This document shows positions 37,644 through 45,607 of a DNA stretch of 64,000 nt, one piece after another; position 1 is the first letter of the stretch; the number at the start of each line of letters is the position of its first letter. A program made the translations under genes and the position numbers. The DNA is from Pseudomonadota bacterium (GTDB lineage Bacteria > Pseudomonadota > Gammaproteobacteria > Burkholderiales > Burkholderiaceae_C): positions 310,001-374,000 of the forward strand of contig JAFEEG010000010.1 of NCBI GenBank assembly GCA_018241225.1, in the 5' to 3' direction. A model generated the notes under the pieces. That model ran no database searches, was not told the origin of the DNA, and was given only the letters and a program-made list of their open reading frames with translations.

Positions 37644-37766
37644 TTCGCGCGGCGAATTACACGTACGCATGCTCGGTATTGGACAAGACCGGGCACGCTT
37701 CGCATCATGAGTTTGCAGCGGCTCCCATTGAGAGCGCCCTTGTTCCCCACGACCCGGAGTGTCCTG

Positions 37767-38753
37767 ATGATGAATTCGCTTGGCCGGCTGATCCGAATGT
37801 GCGCAGTTCCGCTGGCCGCCACGGCGCTTGCCGCAGGTGCACAGGTCGCGCAGGCCCAGGTCTATCCTGAACGCCCGATCAACCTGGTCGTGCCGTATCC
37901 GCCCGGCGGCACGGCGGACCTGCTGGCCCGCGCCATCGGCCAGAAGCTGGGCGAGCGGCTGCACCAACCCGTGGTGGTGGAGAACAAGGCCGGTGCCGGC
38001 ACCGCCATCGGCACGCGCTTCGTGGCCGAGGCCGCACCTGACGGCTACACGCTGCTCGTGGGCACGGTGAGCTCGCACGCGATCAATCCGGCCATGAGCA
38101 AGGTCGGTTACGACCCGGTGCGCGACTTCGCCACGGTGGCGCCCATTGCATCCATTCCCTTCGTGCTCGTGACCAACCCGGCCACGCCCTATCAGAAGCT
38201 TGGCGATGTGCTGGATGCGGCCAAGCGCGAGCCGGGCAAGCTCGCCTACGCCTCGGCGGGCCCCGGCACCTCGAACCACCTGGCCGGCGAGATGCTCGCC
38301 TCGGCGGCCAAGGTGCAGATGCTGCATGTGCCCTATCGTGGTAGCGCGCCCGCGCTGGCGGATGTGCTCGCAGGCCATGTGCCGCTGATGTTCGACCTGC
38401 AGAGCACCGCCGTGCCCAATATCCAGCAGGGCAAGCTGCGTGCGCTGGCCGTCACTTCGCCCAAGCGCAGCCCGTTGCTGCCCGATGTGCCCACGGTGGC
38501 CGAGAGCGGCCTGCCGGGCTTCGAAGTCAGCGCCTGGTTCGCGCTCTTCGCGCCGGCGAAGGTGCCCCAGCCGGTACTGCAGCGCCTGTCTTCGGAGATG
38601 GCCGTGGTGATGCAGGCCCCCGACATGGCGCAGAGGATGCGCGACATGGGCGCCGACCCCGACCCCCGCACGCCGGCGGCCTTCGCGGGCTATGTGCGCG
38701 ACGAGGCCGGCCGCTACGCGACCGTCGTCAAGTCCGCAGGGCTCGCCCCTTGA
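37767..38753 (+). CDS. Bug-family tripartite tricarboxylate transporter receptor (TctC-type)
   Basis: The 328-aa periplasmic receptor has a signal peptide (LIRMCAVPLAATALAAGAQVAQAQ) and the Bug signatures YPERPINLVVPYPPGGTADLLARAIGQ, VVVENKAGAGTAIG and HVPYRGSAPALADVLAGHVPL. Bug receptors bind small carboxylated or amide compounds with high affinity. There is no TctA or TctB membrane partner in the window, which is normal for orphan Bug proteins. ATG 37767 is chosen over the open frame up to 37707 because it begins the signal peptide. Confidence 0.92.
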   Translation: MMNSLGRLIRMCAVPLAATALAAGAQVAQAQVYPERPINLVVPYPPGGTADLLARAIGQKLGERLHQPVVVENKAGAGTAIGTRFVAEAAPDGYTLLVGTVSSHAINPAMSKVGYDPVRDFATVAPIASIPFVLVTNPATPYQKLGDVLDAAKREPGKLAYASAGPGTSNHLAGEMLASAAKVQMLHVPYRGSAPALADVLAGHVPLMFDLQSTAVPNIQQGKLRALAVTSPKRSPLLPDVPTVAESGLPGFEVSAWFALFAPAKVPQPVLQRLSSEMAVVMQAPDMAQRMRDMGADPDPRTPAAFAGYVRDEAGRYATVVKSAGLAP

Positions 38754-38885
38754 GCCGAGGCCTTTGTCGTTGGCCGTGCGCCAGCAAGACCCTGAACAAT
38801 TCCACTGCGCCCTGAACTGCTGCGGTGTCATCTCAGGCAACTGGAGACAGCGGTCCGTTCCGGATGTCGCCAGGTCATGCTCAGT

Positions 38886-38901
38886 CGGCACGCAATGTGC
38901 A
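38886..38901 (+). promoter_or_regulatory. Sigma-54 promoter of the binding-protein/two-component operon
   Basis: CGGCACGCAATGTGCA has the -24 GG (38887-38888) and -12 GC (38899-38900) exactly 10 bp apart, and GGCACG equals the consensus. Transcription would start about 38912, giving a leader of about 22 nt before ATG 38934. Its presence suggests that the sigma-54 activator of this operon regulates itself. Confidence 0.65.
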
Positions 38902-38933
38902 TCACGGACGCTTTTGGCGTACCCCGACCCCGC

Positions 38934-39821
38934 ATGAACAAGCCCTTCGCCTTCTGCCTGCTGCTGTGTTTGCATTCGTCGGCGGCACTGGCGCAACCCA
39001 TCGACACACTCAAGCGCATTGCCGACACCGGGACCATCAACCTGGGCCACCGGCAGTCTTCGGCGCCTTTCTCCTACTACGACCGCAGGGGCCAGGTGGT
39101 GGGCTACTCGCACGACCTGATGCTGCGGGTGCTGGATTCCATCAAGGCGGAGTTGAATCTGCCGGCGCTCACCATGAAGCTCATTCCGGTCACGCCGCAG
39201 AACCGCATGGCGCTTGTGCAAAACGGCACCGTCGACCTGGAATGCGGCTCCACGACCCACAACACCGAGCGCGCGCGCAAGGTCACCTTTTCGGTGTCCA
39301 TCTTCAAGATAGGCACCCGGCTCATGACGGCGAGGAATTCGGGAATCAGCGATTTCCCAGACCTGATCGGTCGTCGTGTGGTCGTTACCGCCGCGACAAC
39401 CTCGGAACGGCTGCTGCGCCTGTTCAACGAGAGCACGGGCCGCAAGTTCAGCATCGTGGTGGCACAGGACCATGGCGAGTCCTTTGCACTTCTCCAGGCG
39501 GGTCGCGTCGACGCCTTCATGCTGGACGACGCGCTGCTCTATGGCGAGCGCGCAAAAGCGCAGGATCCCGACAAGTGGGTCGTGGTGGGGACCCCGATGT
39601 CCGCGGAGGTGTACGGCTGCGTCATGCGCAGCGCCGACACGCGGCTCAAGTCCATTGTCGACGCGGCATTGACGCAATTGATGACCTCTGGCGAAGCGCT
39701 GGCCATCTACAACAAATGGTTTGAAAAGCCCATACCGCCGCGAGGACTGAACCTGAATTGGCCTCCCTCGCCCGAGTTGCTCGAGCTGTACAGGGCGCCC
39801 AACGACGCGCCACTGGACTGA
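38934..39821 (+). CDS. GltI-like glutamate/aspartate-type periplasmic binding protein
   Basis: The 295-aa solute-binding protein of family 3 has a signal peptide (MNKPFAFCLLLCLHSSAALA) and is strongly similar to E. coli GltI as I remember it. Shared stretches include QNGTVDLECGSTTHNTERARKVTFS, DHGESFALLQAGRVDAFMLDDALLYGERAK, YGCVMR and NKWFEKPIPPRGLNLN. GltI binds glutamate and aspartate. There is no ABC permease or ATPase in the window, so it either feeds an unlinked transporter or presents ligand to the sensor kinase encoded 9 bp downstream. Confidence 0.9.
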   Translation: MNKPFAFCLLLCLHSSAALAQPIDTLKRIADTGTINLGHRQSSAPFSYYDRRGQVVGYSHDLMLRVLDSIKAELNLPALTMKLIPVTPQNRMALVQNGTVDLECGSTTHNTERARKVTFSVSIFKIGTRLMTARNSGISDFPDLIGRRVVVTAATTSERLLRLFNESTGRKFSIVVAQDHGESFALLQAGRVDAFMLDDALLYGERAKAQDPDKWVVVGTPMSAEVYGCVMRSADTRLKSIVDAALTQLMTSGEALAIYNKWFEKPIPPRGLNLNWPPSPELLELYRAPNDAPLD

Positions 39822-39830
39822 GGGATTCCA

Positions 39831-41675
39831 TTGAGACGCAAGAGCCTGATCATCGTGCTGTCGCTTGCCAGCATCGCGCTTTGCATCATGAGCGCCGCGG
39901 CGACCTACGGCTACTACGAAGGTGAGCAGGAAGGCGTTGAGAAGCTGCGGGAGGATTCCGACCATCGGCTGGATCTGTTCGCATCGGCCATTGAAGGATT
40001 GATCCGTCGCTCGGAACACGTGCCTTCGACGATCCAGCTGAACCCGGAAATTCTTGCACTGCTGCGCAACCCCGATTCGCCCGACCGCATTGCAGCGGCC
40101 AGCACCTATCTTCGAAGGCTCAATGCGCACGTCGGCAGCCTGGCGGCATTCACCCTCGACAGCCGCGGCGTGGTTGTGGCTTCGAGCAATGCGACTTATC
40201 CGGACGACAGCCTGCTCGGGAGTGACGTCTCTTTCAGGCCCTATTTCCTGGAGGCGTTGTCGGGCCGGGTGGGCCGCCATTTCGCCATTGGCATGAACGG
40301 CAAGATCCCGGGCTATTTCGTCTCCCACCCCATTCGCGACGGCGCGCAGGTGGTGGGCGTCGCCACCATCAAGGTTGGGCTGGAATCGGTGGGGCAGATG
40401 TGGGACCTGGTCGGCGCGCCGGCATTGCTGGCGGATACGAATCGCATCGTGATCGATTCATCCCAGCCCGCCTGGCGCTATACCGCGCTCAACCGGTTGA
40501 CACTGGACCAACGCGTCGACATCCAACTCACCCGCCTGTACGACTACCTGCAGATTCCCGAATTCCCGCTCAAGCTCAGCAACCTGGACCCCTTGCGGGA
40601 CTACCAGCGCATCGGCGAGCGCCTTGTCCTGGGAAGAAATCTGGACGGAATGGACTGGCGACTGATGCTTTTCCTGGACCTGAAGGAAGTGCGGCAGGCG
40701 GCCCTGGGCCGCGCCGCGGCGTCTGCGGTCGCCGCCACGCTGGTGATCCTGTTGCTGCTGGTGCTGTTCCAGGCTCACCGCATTCAGCGACAGCGCAAGG
40801 AGGCGCGGCGTATTCTGGAAAACGCCAACACCGAACTCGAATTCAAGGTCGAGGAAAGAACCTACGAGCTGACGCACGCCAATGCGCGCCTTCTACGCGA
40901 AGTCGTGGAACGCGAGCACGCCGAGCAGTCCTTGCGAGCGACGCAGGACGAACTCGTCCAGGCGGCAAAGATGGCCGTGCTCGGCCAATTGGCCGCCGGC
41001 ATCACCCACGAATTGGCGCAACCTCTGGGTGCCATTCGCACGCTGTCGGGCAATGCCGAGGAATTCCTGCGCCGCGGCGCGCTGGACCCGCTGGCCGGCA
41101 ATCTCAAGCGAATCGGGCGGCTGTCCGATCAGATGGGAGGCATCATCCAGCCGCTGAAAGCCTTTGCCAGGAAATCTGCCTCCGTGCCTGAAAGAACCCA
41201 TGTCGGGCAGACCGTCGGCAATGCCTTGTTCCTTTACGGTCAACGCATCCGGCAATCGCAAATCCGCGTCGTCAACCGATGCAGTACCGAATTGATCCAC
41301 GCGTGGTGCGACGCCAACCGGCTCGAGCAGGTATTGATCAACCTCGTGGGAAATGCGCTGGACGCCCTGGCGGGCGTGGCCGACCCCGTGCTTTCGATCA
41401 GCGCCGGTTATTTCGACGAAGCCGGGGCGCAATGGGCCTGGATCGACATCGAAGACAACGGCGTCGGATTCTCTCCCGAAGCGCGCAAGCAGATCTTCGA
41501 GCCCTTCTTCACCACGAAGACCCCTGGCGCCGGCCTGGGGCTTGGACTTGTGATTTCGCGCGATATCGTCCGCGGATTCGGCGGCGAAATACTGGTATTT
41601 CACCTTCCCGCTGGCGGCACCCGCTTCAGACTCCATTTGCCCGCAGGGCTTGATTCCACCCATGTTGCACCCTGA
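39831..41675 (+). CDS. DctB/AauS-type sensor histidine kinase
   Basis: The 614-aa kinase has two transmembrane segments (about 5-25 and 288-310) around a large periplasmic dCache-type sensor domain. A long coiled coil, the HisKA motif GITHELAQPLGAIRTLSGNAEE (His393) and an HATPase domain (NLVGNALDALAG; DNGVGF; GAGLGLGLVISRDIV) follow. This layout is that of C4-dicarboxylate or acidic amino-acid sensors that work with sigma-54 activators. The start is TTG 39831 with GAGGG upstream; no ATG is close. The gene is directly followed by its response regulator, with 14 nt of overlap. Confidence 0.92.
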   Translation: MRRKSLIIVLSLASIALCIMSAAATYGYYEGEQEGVEKLREDSDHRLDLFASAIEGLIRRSEHVPSTIQLNPEILALLRNPDSPDRIAAASTYLRRLNAHVGSLAAFTLDSRGVVVASSNATYPDDSLLGSDVSFRPYFLEALSGRVGRHFAIGMNGKIPGYFVSHPIRDGAQVVGVATIKVGLESVGQMWDLVGAPALLADTNRIVIDSSQPAWRYTALNRLTLDQRVDIQLTRLYDYLQIPEFPLKLSNLDPLRDYQRIGERLVLGRNLDGMDWRLMLFLDLKEVRQAALGRAAASAVAATLVILLLLVLFQAHRIQRQRKEARRILENANTELEFKVEERTYELTHANARLLREVVEREHAEQSLRATQDELVQAAKMAVLGQLAAGITHELAQPLGAIRTLSGNAEEFLRRGALDPLAGNLKRIGRLSDQMGGIIQPLKAFARKSASVPERTHVGQTVGNALFLYGQRIRQSQIRVVNRCSTELIHAWCDANRLEQVLINLVGNALDALAGVADPVLSISAGYFDEAGAQWAWIDIEDNGVGFSPEARKQIFEPFFTTKTPGAGLGLGLVISRDIVRGFGGEILVFHLPAGGTRFRLHLPAGLDSTHVAP

Positions 41676-43011
41676 AGTTTCCATATTGATCGTCGAGGAC
41701 GATCCGGATGTTCAATTCGGATGCGTGCAGGCCATGGAATTGGCCGATATTCCCGTCAATGCCGTGGCCTCCGCGGAAGAAGCCTTGCTGATGATTGGGC
41801 AAGGCTTCGGCGGCATTGTGGTCACGGACATGCGCCTGCCGGCGCAAAGCGGCCTGGACCTGATCCGCTTTTGCCGCCAACACATGCCGGACATGCCCGT
41901 GATCATGATCACCGGGCACGGCGATGTCGGGCTGGCGGTGGAAGCCATGCGCAGCGGAGCGTACGACTTCATTCCCAAACCATTCTCGCCCGAGGCCCTG
42001 GTCGAGGTCGTGCGGCGGGCCCGCGAGAAGCGTTCATTGACACTGGAGGTAGCGGCGCTTCGCAAATCGCTTGCGAGCCGCGCCGGACTCGAAAGCCAGT
42101 TGATTGGCCACTCCCAGCAGATGCAGCGGGTACGCAGCCTGGTGGCCGAAATCGCGGACTCTCCTGTCGATGTGCTGGTTCACGGAGAGACCGGGACCGG
42201 CAAGGAACTCGTTGCGCAGGCATTGCACACGCATTCATCGCGGCGCAGCGCGCCCTTCGTCGCCCTCAATTGCGGCGGCATGCCCGACAACCTGCTGGAC
42301 AGCGAACTCTTCGGGCATGAATCCGGCGCTTTCACGGGCGCGCAGCGCCGCCGTATCGGCAAGATCGAGCACGCCGACAACGGCACTCTTTTTCTCGACG
42401 AACTCGAATCGATGCCCATGGGCATGCAAATCAAACTGCTTCGGGTTCTGCAGGATCGCCGGGTGGAGCGCCTGGGCTCCAACCATGCGCTGCAGGTGGA
42501 CGTGCGGATCGTGGCTGCAACCAAGGAGAACCTGCTCCAACGCGCCAAGGATGGAAACTTCAGGTCCGACCTCTACTACCGGCTCAACGTGGCGACCATC
42601 GAGTTGCCGGCACTCAGGGAGCGCCGCGAGGACATTCCGATCCTCGCCGAGCACTTCATGCTGCTGGCGGCCCGGCGCTTCGGCCGCCAGCACCCTGGCG
42701 TGTCGCACGAGCAGATGCGAAAGCTCATGTCGCACGATTGGCCTGGCAATGTCCGCGAGTTGCGCAACGTGGCGGACTGCCTGGTGCTGGGCATACCGAG
42801 CGACGTGCTGGGCGACTCGCAGCCGCGGGCCGCTTCGATGCAGACCGAGGGGCGCTCGCTCACCGAACTGGTCGAGACCTACGAGCGCGACCTGATTGCG
42901 GCGGAACTGCTGCGCAACCAGGGCAACGTGGCCCACAGCGCCAAGGTGATGAAGATCCCCAAGACCACCTTGGCCGACAAGGTCCGCAAGTACGGGTTGT
43001 CGAGCAACTGA
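41662..43011 (+). CDS. DctD/AauR-type sigma-54 activator response regulator
   Basis: The 449-aa protein has a receiver (Asp56 in VVTDMRLP), an AAA+ domain with Walker A GETGTGKE, the sigma-54 contact loop GAFTGAQ, Walker B GTLFLDELESMP and the SDLYYRLNV region, and a Fis-type HTH (NQGNVAHSAKVMKIPKTTLADKVRKYGL). It drives sigma-54 promoters when phosphorylated by its partner kinase. Two -24/-12 promoters flank the gene set, one before the operon and one 164 bp after it. Confidence 0.94.
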   Translation: MLHPEVSILIVEDDPDVQFGCVQAMELADIPVNAVASAEEALLMIGQGFGGIVVTDMRLPAQSGLDLIRFCRQHMPDMPVIMITGHGDVGLAVEAMRSGAYDFIPKPFSPEALVEVVRRAREKRSLTLEVAALRKSLASRAGLESQLIGHSQQMQRVRSLVAEIADSPVDVLVHGETGTGKELVAQALHTHSSRRSAPFVALNCGGMPDNLLDSELFGHESGAFTGAQRRRIGKIEHADNGTLFLDELESMPMGMQIKLLRVLQDRRVERLGSNHALQVDVRIVAATKENLLQRAKDGNFRSDLYYRLNVATIELPALRERREDIPILAEHFMLLAARRFGRQHPGVSHEQMRKLMSHDWPGNVRELRNVADCLVLGIPSDVLGDSQPRAASMQTEGRSLTELVETYERDLIAAELLRNQGNVAHSAKVMKIPKTTLADKVRKYGLSSN

Positions 43012-43034
43012 AACGGCTGGCGTGCATTCGGGCG

Positions 43035-43077
43035 ACGGAAACCCGTTCGTGATGACACGCGCGTGACGGTTTTCCGT
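43035..43077. promoter_or_regulatory. Tandem upstream activator sites (two CGG-N4-CCG dyads)
   Basis: ACGGAAACCCGT (43035-43046) and ACGGTTTTCCGT (43066-43077) are dyads of the form ACGG-N4-CCGT, each followed by TCG. Their starts are 31 bp apart, close to three helical turns. They lie about 130-160 bp upstream of the predicted start of transcription. The CGG-N4-CCG core matches the motif I remember for AauR (TTCGG-N4-CCGAA); this is not checked here. Confidence 0.6.
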
Positions 43078-43174
43078 TCGCCGATGCGGTCTCGCAGCTG
43101 CCGCTTGAGCACCGGCGGGCGCCAGGCTTAGTCATTTAGGCGTATTTCTTCGTCCGCCGGCCTGTCTTTTGCGC

Positions 43175-43190
43175 TGGCATGCGCATTGCA
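43175..43190 (+). promoter_or_regulatory. Sigma-54 promoter of the M20 lipoprotein operon
   Basis: TGGCATGCGCATTGCA carries -24 GG (43176-43177) and -12 GC (43188-43189) with the exact 10-bp gap; only one base of the TGGCACG block and none of TTGC(A) departs from consensus. The start of transcription should be near 43201, about 90 bp before ATG 43290. Confidence 0.75.
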
Positions 43191-43289
43191 AACCGCTGTG
43201 CCGTCATCGCGCTGCAATGCGATTGGCGCAAGCACCGGGCGGGCTCTTGCCTTGCCCCTGTTCAAGTATTTGCAAGCAACGAGGAAAGC

Positions 43290-45065
43290 ATGGAAAGACT
43301 GAAGAACGTGCGACTGTTGATGAGTGCAACAGCAGCCGCGGTCGCCCTGACCGCGTGTGGGGGAAGTGGTGGAGACGGCCAGGCTTCGCAGCCGCCAGCG
43401 GGAGGCGGCGGCACCCAGGAGCCGCCGGTGACGACGACGCCTAGCGCAACGGTGCCGAACATCCCCGCTGAAACCGTGGCCGCGGCCGCCAAGATCGCGG
43501 CGGACCCGCAGATCAAGGCGTTGCTGGCCGACCAGAGCACAGCCGCGGCGGCCAAGTCGCGCTGGAACCAGTTCCTGGAACTCGTTCGCATTGCTTCGCC
43601 ATCGAGATTCGAATACCGCATGGCCGGTGAGATCCATCGCCGCCTGGTCGATGAATGGGGCTTCTCGCCCACCGAAGTGAAGACCCGCGCCGACGGCCTG
43701 CTGGCCGGCACCGACGTCAACATCGTCGACGGCTCCCCGGTCTACAACGCCTGCGTGGAGATCAAGGGCACCTACTCCGCCAGCCAGAACGCGCAGCACT
43801 ACAAGGGCGAGTTTCCCAAGGTCATGCTCGAAGGCCACATCGACGTGGTCAACCCGGAAGAGCTGCCGCCGGCCAGCGACCCGTACAACCGCCTGAAGCT
43901 GCAGCCCTATGCGCTGCCGGTGGTGGAGACGCCGCAGCAGCTGGCCGCCATCACCGACGAGGTTTCCTTCGACGCAGGCGGCCGCGTGCTGGAAGACTCC
44001 AACTACGGCATTGCCAGCCAGACATTTGCCAATGCCACGGCGGCGGCGGCCGGTGGCGGGGTGCGGATCTACGTGCCGGGCTACAGCGACATGATGAGCA
44101 GCACCTCGAATGCCTTTGCGCTGGCCGCGGCGATGAAGAAGTTCAAGATCAAGCCTGTGTATGACGTGTGGATCTGCGGCACCGCCGGCGAAGAGGGCAA
44201 GGGCAACCTGGCCGGCATGAAGCAGCTCTTCGGCTTCGAGCAGGACCTGGGCACTGGCTCTAACCCGCTGAACTTCGTCTCGCACTTCGGCCTCGAGGGT
44301 GGCGGCACCGTGAACTTCACCGGCAGCTACCGCTTCGAGATGAAGTTCAAGGCCCCCGCGACGCCCGGGCCGAACCAGCCCAGCGCTGCGGAAGCCATGG
44401 CTGCCGCCATTGCCAGGATCGCGGACATCAAGACGCCATCCGAGCTGCGACAAGGCGCGCCGAAGACCACGTACACGGTCGGGCGCGCCAGCTGCGAGGC
44501 GCCCGCCGCGGGCAGCACCATCGTGCCCAGCTGCTCCTTCGAAGTGGACATGCGCTCGGACCGCACGGAAACGCTGAACGAGATTCGCGCCTCCATCGAG
44601 CCGACCTTCAAGGCAGGCATCAGCGCCGAGAACGCGCGCTTCGGCAAATCCGACGGCAATGCCGACGCCGCGTCGATCGAGCAGCTCTGGTATGGCCTGC
44701 GCCCCGCCTATGTCAACACCAGCGCCGACAACGCCGCGATTCACGCGGGCATCCAGTCGGGCCTGATCACCGGCAACGACACGCGCACCACCGTCGGCAC
44801 GGGCTCGGGCAGCCTCAACGACAACGTGCCTGCCAACACCGGCATTCCCACCTGGAACTTCAGCCTGTCCAACAACGCGAGCAGCGCCGGAACGCACGCG
44901 TTCTGGGAATGGGGCACGCGCGGCACTACCCAGGGGGAGGTGGAAAAGATGCATCGCACCCTGGTCGCGGTGTTGCTCAACTCCGGCTTCCACGCGGCCG
45001 ACGGCACGGTGGTCGAACCCAACGTGGGTCCGATGGGCGTGCGCACGCGTGAAGTCGTTCGATAA
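43290..45065 (+). CDS. M20-family peptidase, lipid-anchored
   Basis: The 591-aa product has a lipoprotein signal (ATAAAVALTACGGSG, lipobox LTAC) and a Gly/Pro/Thr-rich spacer, then an M20 hydrolase. Metal and catalytic residues are visible: GHIDVV (His183, Asp185), YSDMMSS (Asp267), GTAGEEGKG (Glu301, Glu302) and GTHAFWEWG near the end. Its own lid/dimerisation domain is at about residues 350-465. It should act at the cell surface or in the periplasm, removing an amino acid or acyl group. A sigma-54 promoter and activator sites precede it. ATG 43290 has GAGG 5 nt upstream. Confidence 0.85.
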   Translation: MERLKNVRLLMSATAAAVALTACGGSGGDGQASQPPAGGGGTQEPPVTTTPSATVPNIPAETVAAAAKIAADPQIKALLADQSTAAAAKSRWNQFLELVRIASPSRFEYRMAGEIHRRLVDEWGFSPTEVKTRADGLLAGTDVNIVDGSPVYNACVEIKGTYSASQNAQHYKGEFPKVMLEGHIDVVNPEELPPASDPYNRLKLQPYALPVVETPQQLAAITDEVSFDAGGRVLEDSNYGIASQTFANATAAAAGGGVRIYVPGYSDMMSSTSNAFALAAAMKKFKIKPVYDVWICGTAGEEGKGNLAGMKQLFGFEQDLGTGSNPLNFVSHFGLEGGGTVNFTGSYRFEMKFKAPATPGPNQPSAAEAMAAAIARIADIKTPSELRQGAPKTTYTVGRASCEAPAAGSTIVPSCSFEVDMRSDRTETLNEIRASIEPTFKAGISAENARFGKSDGNADAASIEQLWYGLRPAYVNTSADNAAIHAGIQSGLITGNDTRTTVGTGSGSLNDNVPANTGIPTWNFSLSNNASSAGTHAFWEWGTRGTTQGEVEKMHRTLVAVLLNSGFHAADGTVVEPNVGPMGVRTREVVR

Positions 45066-45077
45066 GGAGCTCAGATC

Positions 45078-45521
45078 ATGAACATCAAGACCATTCGTTC
45101 CCTTGCGACCCTCGGTGCGTTCTTGCTCACGGGCGCCGCGGCCTTTGCCCAGCAGTCGGGCACCGTGCTGGTCCAGTTCCAGGGCCCTGGCGGCCACAGC
45201 AACGGCAACTACGGGCGCACCAGCGCGCTGCATGCCGCCGGCCGCACGGTGATCCTGCTGCAGCAGGCGGGACTGCCGCAAGGCAGCTACGTCGTCACCA
45301 ACGTATCGGGCGGCAACTCGGTCAACAGCATTGCATCGGACGGCCTGATCGAGCTGAGGTTGAGCACGGCAGACCCGGCGTCCTACCAGGCGCTGGTCGA
45401 CAAGATCGGCGGCGTGGCCAAGGCCGGCGCCGATGCCGAGAACGCGTTTCGCGGTGTCAAGGCGGGCGACCTGACGGCCGGCGCGCCAGCAACCATCCGC
45501 TACACGGTCACGCAGAAGTGA
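45078..45521 (+). CDS. Secreted stand-alone M20 lid/dimerisation-domain protein
   Basis: The 147-aa product has a signal peptide (IRSLATLGAFLLTGAAAFAQ) and a mature part that reads as just the M20 dimerisation domain: VLVQFQGPGGHSNGNYGRTSALHAAGRTV, then VTNVSGGNSVNSIASDGLIELRLSTADPASYQALVDKI. These are the strands, helix and GGHS/NSIA loops normally inserted within M20 peptidases. No catalytic domain is present. It lies 12 bp after the M20 lipoprotein, which already has its own lid. It might pair with the peptidase, bind ligand, or be a remnant. Confidence 0.75.
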   Translation: MNIKTIRSLATLGAFLLTGAAAFAQQSGTVLVQFQGPGGHSNGNYGRTSALHAAGRTVILLQQAGLPQGSYVVTNVSGGNSVNSIASDGLIELRLSTADPASYQALVDKIGGVAKAGADAENAFRGVKAGDLTAGAPATIRYTVTQK

Positions 45522-45536
45522 GCTGAGCGCCTCGTG

Positions 45537-45568
45537 AAGGGGACGCGGCCAGGCTGCGTCCCCTTCTT
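45537..45568 (+). terminator. Rho-independent terminator or attenuator between M20 module and second binding protein
   Basis: AAGGGGACGC (45537-45546) and GCGTCCCCTT (45556-45565) form a perfect 10-bp stem with a 9-nt loop, followed by CTTG. The T-run is weak, so partial read-through into the gene at 45608 is likely. Confidence 0.7.
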
Positions 45569-45607
45569 GTGCAACCACACGAACACCCAACCACAAGACA
45601 TCCAGAC

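Noticed and set aside
37643..37657. Inverted repeat ATTCGC-GCG-GCGAAT just after the LysR stop
   Set aside because: The 6-bp stem has no T-run, so it is weak as a terminator, and there is no reason to call it an operator.
38771..38786. Another GG-N10-GC arrangement (TGGCCGTGCGCCAGCA) upstream of the GltI-like gene
   Set aside because: Only the GG and GC are right; the rest of the -24 and -12 blocks departs from consensus. The site at 38886-38901 fits far better and is closer to the gene.
36738..40328. Long open frame on minus (1196 codons) across LysR, Bug and binding-protein genes
   Set aside because: It is antisense to well-supported genes with clear domains, its translation is low-complexity and rich in His, Arg and Gln, and it shows no domain. 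High-GC codon use keeps this antisense frame open.
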